This document shows positions 41,894 to 51,083 of a stretch of 64,000 nt of DNA, one piece after another; positions within the stretch are counted from its first letter, which is position 1; each line of letters starts with the position of its first letter. The DNA is taken from NCBI RefSeq assembly GCF_002564105.1, contig NZ_PDBX01000001.1, positions 4,712,001 to 4,776,000 on the forward strand, in the 5' to 3' direction. The stretch comes from Collimonas sp. PA-H2 (GTDB lineage: Bacteria > Pseudomonadota > Gammaproteobacteria > Burkholderiales > Burkholderiaceae_D). The translations under genes were made by a program, and so were the position numbers. The notes beneath the pieces were generated by a model that did no database searches, had not been told where the DNA came from, and worked only from the letters and a program-made list of their open reading frames with translations.

Positions 41894-43087
41894 ATGAAAA
41901 TCGAAAACCCAACCCCGCTGCAATGGCGTTTCTCGGAACGTGCACAGAAGCTGCAAAGCTCGGCTATCCGTGAAATCCTCAAGATCACCATGCGTCCGGA
42001 AATCATTTCCTTCGCCGGTGGCCTGCCGTCGCCGGCGACTTTCCCGGTCGAGCGCCTGAAGATCGCTTTCGACAAGGTGTTGTCGAATCAGGGCAAGGTC
42101 GCGCTGCAATACGGGCCGACCGACGGTTATGGTCCGTTGCGCGAGTGGGTGGCTAATTCACTGTCGACCGACGGCGCCAAGATCATGGCCAACCAGGTCA
42201 TGATGACCTCCGGTTCGCAGCAAGGCCTGGACCTGCTAGGCAAGGTGCTGATCGACGAAGGCAGCAAAGTGCTGGTTGAAACCCCAAGCTACCTGGGCGC
42301 CTTGCAGGCGTTTTCGCTGTACGGTCCGGAATTCGTTTCGCTGCCTAGCGATGACGGCGGCTTGATCCCGGAAAGCGTAGCGACCCTGGGGCAAGACGCG
42401 CGCATGCTGTACGCCTTGCCGAATTTCCAGAATCCTACCGGCCGCACCTTGTCGGTCGAGCGCCGCCAGGCCTTGGTGAATATCTGCGCCCAGCTCGGCT
42501 TGCCGCTGATCGAAGACGATCCCTACGGCGCCCTCAGCTATCGCGCCGAGCCGCTGCCGAAGATGCTCAGCATGAATCCGGGCGGCGTGATCTACATGGG
42601 CTCCTTCTCCAAGATCCTGACGCCAGGCATACGCCTCGGTTACGTCGTCGCTCCGCGCGCGTTGATCGAGAAGATGGAACAGGCCAAGCAAGCCACCGAT
42701 CTGCACACTTCGCAGCTGACGCAGATGGTGGTGTACGAAACCATCAAGGACGGTTTCCTCGACCAGCATATCCCGACCATCCGCAAGCTGTATTCGGACC
42801 AGTGCGACGCCATGCTGGATGCGTTGCAAACCTATTTCCCGAGCGGCGTCAGCTGGACCCGGCCGGAAGGCGGCATGTTCATCTGGGTGACCCTGCCTAA
42901 GCATATCGACAGCACCAAGCTGCTGGCGGAAGCAGTGGAGCAGCACGTGGCCTTCGTGCCGGGCGGCCCGTTCTATGGCAATACGCCGGAACAGCATACC
43001 CTGCGCCTGAGCTTCGTCACCGTGCCGCCAGCCAAGATCCGCGACGGCATCGAGAAACTGGGCAAGCTGATTGCTTCGAAACTCTAG
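41894..43087 (+). CDS. PLP-dependent aminotransferase (2-aminoadipate/LysN-like subgroup)
   Basis: 397 residues, fold-type I. N-terminal ISFAGGLPSPATFPVERL and QYGPTDGYGPLREWVA define the aminotransferase subgroup that includes 2-aminoadipate and kynurenine-type transaminases. PLP lysine lies in YMGSFSKILTPGIRLGY (Lys about 241), with the substrate/PLP-binding NPTGRTLS at about 178. The C-terminal part has the conserved Arg region (LRLSFV). Preceded by GAAGAGAATTGT. The threonine aldolase follows 14 bp later, so they form an operon. Substrate specificity not resolvable by sequence alone. Confidence 0.92.
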   Translation: MKIENPTPLQWRFSERAQKLQSSAIREILKITMRPEIISFAGGLPSPATFPVERLKIAFDKVLSNQGKVALQYGPTDGYGPLREWVANSLSTDGAKIMANQVMMTSGSQQGLDLLGKVLIDEGSKVLVETPSYLGALQAFSLYGPEFVSLPSDDGGLIPESVATLGQDARMLYALPNFQNPTGRTLSVERRQALVNICAQLGLPLIEDDPYGALSYRAEPLPKMLSMNPGGVIYMGSFSKILTPGIRLGYVVAPRALIEKMEQAKQATDLHTSQLTQMVVYETIKDGFLDQHIPTIRKLYSDQCDAMLDALQTYFPSGVSWTRPEGGMFIWVTLPKHIDSTKLLAEAVEQHVAFVPGGPFYGNTPEQHTLRLSFVTVPPAKIRDGIEKLGKLIASKL

Positions 43088-43101
43088 GAACCCGATTGCC
43101 T

Positions 43102-44166
43102 ATGGAACCGCTCGTGTCGTCGTCTTTGCAGCCGTCTTTGCAGCATTTTGCCTCCGATAACCAGGCCGGCATCTGCCCCGAAGCGCTTGAATATCTGCTC
43201 AAGAGCAACGGTAGCGGCCACGAGCCTTCATATGGCGACGACAGCTGGACCCAGCGCGTATGCGACCGCATGCGCGATCTGTTCCAGACCGATTGCGACG
43301 TCTTCTTCGTGTTCAACGGCACTGCCGCCAACTCGCTGGCGCTGGCGTCCTTGTGCCAGTCTTATCACTCAGTGATCTGCCATGAGCTGGCGCATATCGA
43401 AACCGATGAATGCGGCGGCCCTGAGTTCTTTTCCAACGGCTCGAAGCTGCTGACGGCCAAGGGCGAAAACGGCAAGCTGACGCCGGATGCGATCGAGGCG
43501 CTGGTGACCAAGCGCGCCGATATCCACTATCCGCGGCCGAAAGTGGTCAGCATTACGCAATCGACTGAAGTCGGCACCGTCTACACGGTTGAAGAAGTGC
43601 GCGCCATCGCCGCGATCGCCAAGCGCCGCCAGCTGCGGGTGCATATGGACGGCGCGCGTTTTGCCAATGCCGTGGCATCCCTCGATGTGCATCCCTCAGA
43701 AATCACCTGGCGCGCCGGCGTCGACGTGCTGTGCTTCGGCGGCACCAAGAACGGTTTGCCGGTGGGCGAGGTGGTGGTGTTCTTCGATAAGAAGCTGGCC
43801 GAGGATTTCGCCTATCGCGTCAAGCAGGCCGGCCAGCTGGCTTCCAAGATGCGGTTCATATCCGCACCGTGGCTGGGCTTGCTCGACAACGACGTCTGGC
43901 TGCGGAATGCGCGCCATGCCAACGCCATGGCCGCGCTGCTGCACCAGCGTTTGCTGGATATCGCCGGAATAAAAGTGCTGTTTGCACCGCAGGCGAATGC
44001 CGTCTTTGCCGAGCTGCCGGATCACGCCGCCAAGGCCATGCGGGCGCGCGGCTGGAAGTTCTATCAGTTCATCGGCGCCGGCGGCTGCCGCCTGATGTGC
44101 GCCTGGGACACGCAGCAAGAGACGGTAGAGCGGTTTGCCGCTGAACTGCGCAGCTTGTGCGTCTGA
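43102..44166 (+). CDS. ltaE: Low-specificity L-threonine aldolase
   Basis: 354 residues from ATG 43102; a TTG at 43096 has a closer ribosome site and is also possible. Cleaves threonine (and allo-threonine) to glycine and acetaldehyde using PLP. Family pattern: SLASLCQSYHSVICHELAHIETDECGGPEFF (quoted in parts: HELAHIETDECGGPE), LRVHMDGARFANAVASL, and the PLP lysine in CFGGTKNGLPVG (about residue 211). Directly follows the aminotransferase gene. Together with kbl/threonine dehydrogenase it gives the cell two threonine-to-glycine routes. Confidence 0.92.
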   Translation: MEPLVSSSLQPSLQHFASDNQAGICPEALEYLLKSNGSGHEPSYGDDSWTQRVCDRMRDLFQTDCDVFFVFNGTAANSLALASLCQSYHSVICHELAHIETDECGGPEFFSNGSKLLTAKGENGKLTPDAIEALVTKRADIHYPRPKVVSITQSTEVGTVYTVEEVRAIAAIAKRRQLRVHMDGARFANAVASLDVHPSEITWRAGVDVLCFGGTKNGLPVGEVVVFFDKKLAEDFAYRVKQAGQLASKMRFISAPWLGLLDNDVWLRNARHANAMAALLHQRLLDIAGIKVLFAPQANAVFAELPDHAAKAMRARGWKFYQFIGAGGCRLMCAWDTQQETVERFAAELRSLCV

Positions 44167-44193
44167 GTATCTAATCCAAATCTCGATATCACG

Positions 44194-44289
44194 CACAAAT
44201 AAAATGGGGTCAGAGTCGAATTTAATAATTCGACTCTGACCCCATTTTATTCTCTGACCCCATTTTATTCTGACCCCATTTTATTTGTG
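44194..44289. repeat. Palindromic repeat element (about 96 bp) with tandem CTGACCCCATTTTATT copies
   Basis: The outer ends CACAAATAAAATGGGGTCAG (44194-44213) and CTGACCCCATTTTATTTGTG (44270-44289) are exact inverted repeats. Inside lies another long hairpin (44198-44220 with 44229-44251, loop TTTAATAA) and three tandem copies of CTGACCCCATTTTATT at 44236-44251, 44254-44269 and 44270-44285. Sequences of this look, GGGGTCAGAGTCGAA-type, are known to me from many proteobacterial genomes as repetitive (REP/MITE-like) elements. It also may end both flanking transcripts. Confidence 0.75.
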
Positions 44290-44325
44290 TGGCAGCCTGA
44301 AATCGGCTGCCTTGTCAGGATTGGG

Positions 44326-46647
44326 CTATGGCGCCACTGGCGTGAGGGTTGCCGGTTTCAGTTTCGACTCCAGCATTTTCCCTTTGCGCGCCCGCTTGCC
44401 GATGTGCGGCGCCAGACCCGATGCCGACAATGCTACCTGCTGGGCTTTGCCGCCGCGGCCGACGCCGGTTACCAGTACGCCGCGCTGGCTGATCGGCTGT
44501 GCCGCCAGTAGTTTTTCGTTGGCCTCCAGCTCCATCAGGATCACGCCGCGGCCGCCGTTGCTGAGCGACTTGCATTCATCCAGCCCGAACACCAGTAAAC
44601 GGCCTTTTTCCGACAGGCAGGCGATCGCGCTGGCCGTACTGCCCAGCGCTTGCGGCGGCAGCGGGAGATCACCTTCGTCCAGCGTGACGTAGGCTTTGCC
44701 GGCTTTGACCCGGCTCAGCATGTCGCCGAGCTTGGCGGTGAAGCCGTAACCGCCGGCGCTAGCCAGCAGCAAAACGGTGTCCAGCGGACCGGCGAAGTAG
44801 TGCAGGATGCTGCTGCCGTTGGCGAGGTCGATCAGGGTAGTGATCGGGACGCCGTCGCCGCGTGCATTAGGCAAGGTCGCCACCGACACCGAATAGATGC
44901 GGCCGTTGGAACCGAAGGTCAGCAGATTGTCGACGGTGCGGCATTCGAATGCGCCGTACAAGGCGTCGCCGGCCTTGAAGCCGAACTGGCCGGCGTCATG
45001 GCCATGGCCGGTGCGTGCTCGTACCCAGCCCTTTTGCGAAATGATGACGGTCACCGGCTCGTCGATAATCTTGGTTTCCACCACCGCCTTTTCGGCGGCC
45101 TCGATCAGGGTGCGGCGGGCATCGCCGAACTGTTTCTGGTCGCCTTCGATTTCCTTGATGATCAGGCGCTTCATCGATGCCGGATTGTCGAGCAGGTCTT
45201 GCAGCGTGGCTTTTTCGCTGCGCAGTTCGGCCAGCTCTTGCTGGATCTTGATCGACTCCAGGCGCGCCAGCTGGCGCAGGCGGATTTCAAGGATGTCTTC
45301 AGCCTGGCGGTCGGACAGGTTGAAGGCGGCGATCAGCGCCGGCTTCGGCTCATCCGATTCGCGGATCAGCTTGATCACCTTGTCGATATTCAGCAGGATC
45401 GCTTCGCGGCCCTCCAGGATATGGATACGGTCGTCGATCTTCTGCAGCTTGAATTGCGAGCGCCGCGTTACAGTAGTGAAGCGGAAGCTGATCCACTCGC
45501 GCAAGATCATGCCCAGACCCTTCTGGCGCGGCCGGCCATCGCCGCCTATCATCACCAGGTTGATCGAGGCGCTGCTCTCTAGCGACGTGTGCGCCAACAG
45601 CATGTTGGTGAATTCGGTCTGGTCCAGGTTCTTCGATTTCGGTTCAAACACCAGCCGTACCGGCGCGTCACGGCCCGATTCGTCGCGCACCGTATCCAGC
45701 ACCGACAGGATGGAAGTCTTGAGTGCGATCTGGTCCGGCGTCAGGGTTTTTTTGCCGAGCTTGATTTTCGGATTGGTCAGTTCCTCGATTTCTTCCAGGA
45801 TCTTTTGCGACGACGCGCCCGGCGGCAATTCGGTGACGACTGCCTGCCACTGGCCGCGCGCCAAGTCTTCGATTTTCCAGGTGGCGCGCACTTTCAGGCT
45901 GCCGCGGCCGCTTTCGTACATCTCGGAAATCGCCGTCGCAGAGGTGATGATCTGGCCGCCGCCCGGAAAGTCCGGGCCTGGGATGATTAGCATCAGTTCG
46001 GCGTGATTCAGTGCCGGATTGCGGATCAGGGCAACCGCCGCCTTGGCAACTTCCTGCAAATTGTGCGATGGAATTTCAGTGGCCAAGCCCACCGCAATAC
46101 CGGAGGCGCCGTTCAGCAGGACGAAGGGCAGGCGTGCCGGCAGCAGTTTCGGTTCTTCGGTGGAGCCGTCGTAGTTAGGCTGGAAATCGACCGTGCCCAT
46201 GTCGATTTCTTCCAGCAGCAGCCGGGCGATCGGCGTCAGGCGGGCTTCGGTGTAACGCATTGCCGCAGCGCCGTCGCCATCGCGCGAGCCGAAATTACCC
46301 TGGCCGTCGACCAGCGGGTAGCGCAGCGAGAAGTCCTGGGTCATGCGCACCAGCGCGTCATAGACTGACTGGTCGCCATGCGGATGCAGCTTACCCAGCA
46401 CGTCACCCACCACCAGCGCCGACTTGCGCGGCTTGGCGGCGGCGTTCAGGCCGAGTTCGCTCATCGCGTACAGGATGCGGCGCTGAACCGGTTTCTGGCC
46501 GTCGGAGACGTCCGGCAAGGCGCGGCCCTTGACTACCGAAATGGCGTAGTCGAGATAGGCGCGCTCGGCAAAGGTGGCAAGGGTTAAAGATTCAGCGTCC
46601 GGAGTTGGTGCATCTGGTGCGGCAAACAGATCGTTTTGGTCGGTCAT
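44326..46647 (-). CDS. parC: DNA topoisomerase IV subunit A
   Basis: 773 residues, the usual ParC length. Decatenates daughter chromosomes with ParE. Catalytic Tyr132 lies in [10 protein letters not shown]; the breakage-reunion domain spans about 25-470 and the C-terminal pinwheel domain has six blades ending near 760. The quinolone-determining loop reads [13 protein letters not shown] (88-100), so positions equal to E. coli Ser80 and Glu84 are Gln and Asp. This may be normal for the group. It lies downstream of a transglycosylase gene on the same strand as parE. Confidence 0.96.
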   Translation of the reverse strand: MTDQNDLFAAPDAPTPDAESLTLATFAERAYLDYAISVVKGRALPDVSDGQKPVQRRILYAMSELGLNAAAKPRKSALVVGDVLGKLHPHGDQSVYDALVRMTQDFSLRYPLVDGQGNFGSRDGDGAAAMRYTEARLTPIARLLLEEIDMGTVDFQPNYDGSTEEPKLLPARLPFVLLNGASGIAVGLATEIPSHNLQEVAKAAVALIRNPALNHAELMLIIPGPDFPGGGQIITSATAISEMYESGRGSLKVRATWKIEDLARGQWQAVVTELPPGASSQKILEEIEELTNPKIKLGKKTLTPDQIALKTSILSVLDTVRDESGRDAPVRLVFEPKSKNLDQTEFTNMLLAHTSLESSASINLVMIGGDGRPRQKGLGMILREWISFRFTTVTRRSQFKLQKIDDRIHILEGREAILLNIDKVIKLIRESDEPKPALIAAFNLSDRQAEDILEIRLRQLARLESIKIQQELAELRSEKATLQDLLDNPASMKRLIIKEIEGDQKQFGDARRTLIEAAEKAVVETKIIDEPVTVIISQKGWVRARTGHGHDAGQFGFKAGDALYGAFECRTVDNLLTFGSNGRIYSVSVATLPNARGDGVPITTLIDLANGSSILHYFAGPLDTVLLLASAGGYGFTAKLGDMLSRVKAGKAYVTLDEGDLPLPPQALGSTASAIACLSEKGRLLVFGLDECKSLSNGGRGVILMELEANEKLLAAQPISQRGVLVTGVGRGGKAQQVALSASGLAPHIGKRARKGKMLESKLKPATLTPVAP

Positions 46648-46684
46648 GGAGAGTCGTAAATGATTCGGGCTATTATTCGGGCAG

Positions 46685-47545
46685 TTATTCGATTAAAGGG
46701 GTTGTCGCCGCCGGCAGTGCCGCGGCTGGCTGAATCAGGCCGGCAACCGGCGCCGGCGCGATGTCGGCCGGCATGCTGCGGCGGCCGGGAATCACCAGCT
46801 GGATACGTTTCAGGCCGTTGCCGCCATTGCCGCCCGATTTGGCCAGGGCTGGCTGGTACAGCTGATAAAACTGCCGCACCAGCTGCACGTAATTGCGAGT
46901 TTCCGGATAGGGCGGCACCTGGTTTTTGTACTTTTGCACCGCGCCTTCGCCGGCGTTATAAGAGGCGATGACCAGCTCCTGCTGGGCCGGATAGAGCTTG
47001 AGCAGGTCGCGCAGATAGCGCGCGCCCAGGCGGATATTGGTGCGTGGATCGGTGAGTTTCTGCTCAATCGGCTTTTTCTTGTCGCCGGTCAGGCCGTAGC
47101 GTTCGGCGGTAGCCGGCATGATCTGCATCAGGCCGATTGCGCCCTTGGGAGATACGGCGCCGGGGTTGAATCCAGACTCGGCTGCCATCACCGCCTTCAG
47201 CAAGGCGGGATCGAGCGCAAACTCTTGCGCTGCCTGGTTCACCAGCGGTTCGTATTTTTTCAGATTGGGATGCTGTGACAGATAGCGGAACAGAGCGCTG
47301 TCGCGCACCGCCGGATTGAGCGGCTTCTGGCTCTTGCTGGTGAACTGGGAGGAATCGAAAGCGCCGTCGCCGTGCATGAATAGCTGATAGCGCTCATCCA
47401 GTTTTTCAGTTGAAAAATGGCCCATGCCCTCGGCATCGATATAGCCGAAGATATCCGCGCGCGCACTGGTGACCGTGGTCAGCAGTGCGCACGTCAGCAA
47501 AGTGGCTGCGAGGAGTCGGCCCAAACAATGGCGAAGCAGATTCAT
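46685..47545 (-). CDS. Periplasmic lytic transglycosylase (SLT domain)
   Basis: 286 residues. Cleaves peptidoglycan glycan strands. Signal peptide (about 1-31, ARADIFG). N-terminal DUF4124-like segment ([18 protein letters not shown]), then an SLT domain at about 98-225: [34 protein letters not shown], with the catalytic Glu in AAESGF (about 120) and LYNAGE-like [13 protein letters not shown]. The C-terminal tail is Pro/Ala-rich. The 37-bp gap to parC suggests shared transcription with it; the biological reason for lying between parE and parC is not obvious. Confidence 0.92.
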   Translation of the reverse strand: MNLLRHCLGRLLAATLLTCALLTTVTSARADIFGYIDAEGMGHFSTEKLDERYQLFMHGDGAFDSSQFTSKSQKPLNPAVRDSALFRYLSQHPNLKKYEPLVNQAAQEFALDPALLKAVMAAESGFNPGAVSPKGAIGLMQIMPATAERYGLTGDKKKPIEQKLTDPRTNIRLGARYLRDLLKLYPAQQELVIASYNAGEGAVQKYKNQVPPYPETRNYVQLVRQFYQLYQPALAKSGGNGGNGLKRIQLVIPGRRSMPADIAPAPVAGLIQPAAALPAATTPLIE

Positions 47546-47866
47546 CTATTACTGCTGGCCAAGCTTCGGGCGTATGGCATTACGGCGTTTCATTAAAAGC
47601 AATATCCTTTGTGTTGGCAAGTTCAAGTGTGAACTGCGGTCAAACTCACGCGCATGGACAAGGTGGCTGCCCATGCTGCTGCAGGGACGCGACTACATGG
47701 AAGATCGGTTGAGCGCTGGCGACCCGGTGTGCCGGGTCATGGCTAATGAATCTCAAAACAGTGCTCATGATAATACGTTTCGCCGTTACGGATGGCTGAC
47801 GGTAAAATTGTTACTAATTTTGCCATCCCCTGACATCCGTAATCCGTAGCTTATCTTGGGCCGTAC
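47546..47866. other. Intergenic region between parE and the transglycosylase gene
   Basis: 321 bp. No gene seen. It holds an imperfect hairpin (47786-47842) near the parE end; the rest shows nothing distinctive. Confidence 0.5.
47786..47842. terminator. Imperfect nested hairpin, possible parE terminator
   Basis: Outer arms TTACGGATG (47786-47794) / CATCCGTAA (47834-47842), inner stem GGTAAAATT / AATTTTGCC (47801-47809, 47816-47824) with one wobble pair and a 6-nt loop. Placed 25-80 bp after the parE stop on the minus strand. No T-tract, so a terminator role is tentative. Confidence 0.35.
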
Positions 47867-49855
47867 TCAGATATCTGCCTCGGCCTCATTCCCGTGTTCT
47901 TCAATCCAGGCGCGCCGGGCTGCCGCTTCGCCTTTGCCCATCAGCATGTTGAAGCGGTTTTCCGATGCTTCCAGGTCGAAATTGCCGAGCGAAACCGGCA
48001 GCAGGCGGCGGGTATCCGGATTCATTGTGGTTTCCCACAGCTGCTCGGCGTTCATCTCGCCCAGGCCTTTGAAGCGCGAGATCGACCAGGCCGTGTCCTT
48101 GACGCCATCCTTGCGCAATTTATCTTCGATGGCTTCCAGTTCGCCGTCATCCAGGGCGTAGATCTTTTGCGCCGGCTTCTTGCCGCGTGCCGGGGCATCG
48201 ACCCGGTACAGCGGCGGCCGCGCGATGCAAATGTTGCCGCGGTCGATCAATTGCGGGAAATGGCGGAAGAACAGGGTCAGCAGCAGCACCTGGATGTGTG
48301 AGCCGTCGACATCCGCATCTGATAGGATGCAGATCTTGCCGTAGCGCAGACCGCTGAAATCGATGGTGTCGGTTTTGCCGTGCGGGTCGACGCCGATGGC
48401 GACGGCGATGTCGTGGATTTCATTATTGGCGAACAAGCGGTCGCGTTCGGTTTCCCAAGAGTTGAGGACCTTGCCGCGTAAAGGCAGGATCGCCTGGAAT
48501 TCCTTGTCGCGGCCCATTTTCGCCGAGCCGCCGGCGGAATCGCCCTCAACCAGGAACAGTTCATTGCGGGTGATATCGCTGGATTCGCAATCGGTCAGTT
48601 TGCCTGGCAACACGGCGACGCCGGAAGATTTCTTCTTTTCGACTTTTTGCGCTGAGCGCAGGCGGTTCTGAGCCTGTTTGATGACCAGGTCGGCCAGCTT
48701 CTTGCCGTACTCAACGTGCTGGTTCAGCCACAGTTCCAGCGCCGGCCGGGTATAGGTCGAGACCAGCCGCACTGCATCGCGAGAATTCAGGCGTTCCTTG
48801 ATCTGGCCCTGGAACTGCGGGTCCAGCACCTTGGCCGACAAGACAAAGGAGACGCGCGCAAACACGTCTTCCGGCAACAGCTTGACGCCCTTGGGCAGCA
48901 GCGAGTGCATTTCGACGAAGCTCTTGACGGCGCCGAACAAGCCTTCGCGCAAGCCCGATTCATGGGTGCCGCCGGCCGAGGTAGGGATCAGGTTGACATA
49001 GGATTCGCGCACGATGGCGCCGTCTTCGGTCCAGGCCACCACCCATGCCGCGCCTTCGCCCTCGGCGAATCCTTCGGCGTCGGCATTGGCGTATTGCTCG
49101 CCTTCGAACAGCGGGATCAGCGGCTCGGCATTCGAGGATTGCGCCAGCGATTCCATCAGGTAGCCGCGCAAGCCCTGGTCGTATTGCCAGGTCTGGCTGT
49201 CGCCTGTCTTGGCGTTCAGCAGCGTCACCTTGACGCCGGGCAGCAGCACTGCCTTGGAGCGCAGCAGGCGCTGCAGTTCTGGTTGCGAGATGGCCGGCGA
49301 ATCGAAGTATTTAGGATTCGGCCAGGCGGTGACGCGGGTGCCGGATTTCTTGTCGTCGCGGCCGAGCGGGCGCGACTTGAGCTTCTCAATCACGTCGCCA
49401 TCGGCAAATACCATGTGATGCACGCCCGCTTCGCGCCACACCGTAATTTCCAAGCGCGAGGAGAGGGCGTTGGTGACCGAGACGCCGACGCCATGCAGGC
49501 CGCCGGAAAAGGAGTAGGCGCCGCCGCTGCCCTTGTCGAACTTGCCGCCGGCGTGCAGGCGGGTGAACACGATTTCCACCGTCGGCACTTTTTCTTCCGG
49601 ATGCATGCCGACCGGGATGCCCCGGCCGTCATCCTCGACGCTGACGCTGCCGTCGGCATTCAGGGTCACCAGGATATTCTTGCAATATCCGCCGAGCGCT
49701 TCGTCCGAGGCATTGTCGATCACTTCCTGAATGATATGCAGCGGATTTTCGGTGCGGGTGTACATGCCCGGGCGTTGCTTGACCGGCTCCAGGCCCTTCA
49801 GTACACGGATCGATGATTCGCTGTAGTCAGATTGCGGTGATTTTTTGGTTGCCAT
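47867..49855 (-). CDS. parE: DNA topoisomerase IV subunit B
   Basis: 662 residues. ATPase subunit partner of ParC. GHKL motifs are clear: EVIDNASDEALGG (with the ATP-binding Asn about 43), DDGRGIPVG and GGLHGVGVSVTNAL. The Toprim domain has VEGDSAGGSAKMGRD and ILSDADVDGSHI with the catalytic Glu and Asp pair. Length and sequence are ordinary for the family (ParE rather than GyrB, as the long GyrB insert is absent). ParC follows 1.2 kb further on the same strand with one transglycosylase gene between. Confidence 0.96.
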   Translation of the reverse strand: MATKKSPQSDYSESSIRVLKGLEPVKQRPGMYTRTENPLHIIQEVIDNASDEALGGYCKNILVTLNADGSVSVEDDGRGIPVGMHPEEKVPTVEIVFTRLHAGGKFDKGSGGAYSFSGGLHGVGVSVTNALSSRLEITVWREAGVHHMVFADGDVIEKLKSRPLGRDDKKSGTRVTAWPNPKYFDSPAISQPELQRLLRSKAVLLPGVKVTLLNAKTGDSQTWQYDQGLRGYLMESLAQSSNAEPLIPLFEGEQYANADAEGFAEGEGAAWVVAWTEDGAIVRESYVNLIPTSAGGTHESGLREGLFGAVKSFVEMHSLLPKGVKLLPEDVFARVSFVLSAKVLDPQFQGQIKERLNSRDAVRLVSTYTRPALELWLNQHVEYGKKLADLVIKQAQNRLRSAQKVEKKKSSGVAVLPGKLTDCESSDITRNELFLVEGDSAGGSAKMGRDKEFQAILPLRGKVLNSWETERDRLFANNEIHDIAVAIGVDPHGKTDTIDFSGLRYGKICILSDADVDGSHIQVLLLTLFFRHFPQLIDRGNICIARPPLYRVDAPARGKKPAQKIYALDDGELEAIEDKLRKDGVKDTAWSISRFKGLGEMNAEQLWETTMNPDTRRLLPVSLGNFDLEASENRFNMLMGKGEAAARRAWIEEHGNEAEADI

Positions 49856-50193
49856 TCAGTCGGTTCAGGTAAATGTGAAATATTGTTAATTTGCAACTAA
49901 ATTCGGAATTGCTGGTTAATATCCTGACCGCATTCTAATGAAAAAGCAGCCAGGGTGGGCACAATGTGCGCTTGCAATAAACGTATGAGTGGTCCGGCAT
50001 GGGAGTTGCATGCTGTCGTGCACCATCCCGCGGCAACCAGATAGAGGTCTCGTGCCTGGGTTTAGCGCCAATTTTGTTGGGATCTGGCAATAAGATGTTG
50101 TTGTTTTTGCACAGTATGTTGATAAAAATAAAAGCTAAATAAAGACGCTGCTATGATGGTTTGTCGTGATTCGCGCAACAGGGGCATACAAAA
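49856..50193. other. Divergent intergenic region, no gene seen
   Basis: 338 bp between parE and the pseudo-receiver gene. AT-rich near 50090-50150, where the plus-strand promoter probably lies. A GGGG ribosome-site-like run at 50180-50183 precedes the pseudo-receiver ATG. No repeat, terminator or small gene was recognised. Confidence 0.45.
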
Positions 50194-51039
50194 ATGAAAA
50201 ATCATAACGCACCATTCGCCATTCGTTTCATCGGATTTTCTGCGCGCGAAATTAATATTTTCGATGCCACATTCTCGGTCGAGCAAAATCGCCAGAAGCA
50301 GTATTTTCGCTTATTCGCCGACAGCTTGCAGGAGCCGGACCTGTACCTGGTCAATTCCGACGATCTGAAAGCGCTGGCGATGCTGGCCGACATGGAACCG
50401 AACAATCTACGGCCGGCGCTGCTGGTCGGCACGCCGCATGTGGATCTGCCGTTTTCCAATGTCGAGCGGCCGATCCGCTGGCTCAAGCTGTTCGATGCGC
50501 TGGACACCCTGATGGAGCGGCGCCTGATCATGCTGGCCAAGCAGAATCCCGCCGATGCCGCGCTGGTGAACAACGTGCCTGAGCGGCGCCGGCGCGAACG
50601 GCTCGACCTCGACCTGACCGATCCGCAGGAATACGAGCGCATGCGCAACAAGGCGCCGCAAAGCGACCGCATCCTGGTGATCGATAATCAATCGACCTTT
50701 CGCGACGATCTGGCGATGGCCATGGCGCATCACGTGGTGCCGGTGGAGTGGGCCGGCAGCCTGGATGCCGCGGCGGAGGTTTACACGCGGCTCAGCATTT
50801 CCGTAGTGCTGATCAACCCCAGGCTGGCGCAGATCGATCCCTACGAGCTGTGCAGCACGATCAAGCGTCAGCATGAGAATACGCGGATAGCCGTGGTTTT
50901 TCTGAGCGATAAAGACTTCGCCTACGATCAGGCGCGGGCCAGCCAGGCCGGTTGCGACGGCTTTCTTGATCGCCACCTGGAACAGCCGCAAATCTTGCTG
51001 GCGCTGGGCAAGTTCCTGTCGATGCGGGACAGGGTTTAA
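50194..51039 (+). CDS. Degenerate response-regulator-like (pseudo-receiver) protein
   Basis: 281 residues. The C-terminal part (about 157-275) has the receiver fold: RILVIDNQSTFRDDLAMAMA, SVVLINPRLAQIDPYEL, RIAVVFLSDKD and CDGFLDRH. The phosphorylated Asp is replaced by Asn208 (VLINP), the acidic pair is reduced to a single Asp (VIDN) and the conserved Lys/Thr positions are changed. The N-terminal half (about 8-118) looks like a second, more diverged receiver-like unit (PDLYLVNSDDLKALAML, VERPIRWLKLFDALDTLM). No output domain is seen. It probably works as a phosphorylation-independent interaction protein. Monocistronic, divergent from parE. Confidence 0.65.
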   Translation: MKNHNAPFAIRFIGFSAREINIFDATFSVEQNRQKQYFRLFADSLQEPDLYLVNSDDLKALAMLADMEPNNLRPALLVGTPHVDLPFSNVERPIRWLKLFDALDTLMERRLIMLAKQNPADAALVNNVPERRRRERLDLDLTDPQEYERMRNKAPQSDRILVIDNQSTFRDDLAMAMAHHVVPVEWAGSLDAAAEVYTRLSISVVLINPRLAQIDPYELCSTIKRQHENTRIAVVFLSDKDFAYDQARASQAGCDGFLDRHLEQPQILLALGKFLSMRDRV

Positions 51040-51083
51040 GAGCCGGCACAAGGAAAACCGCCGGCACGGCGATTTTCATCTGC

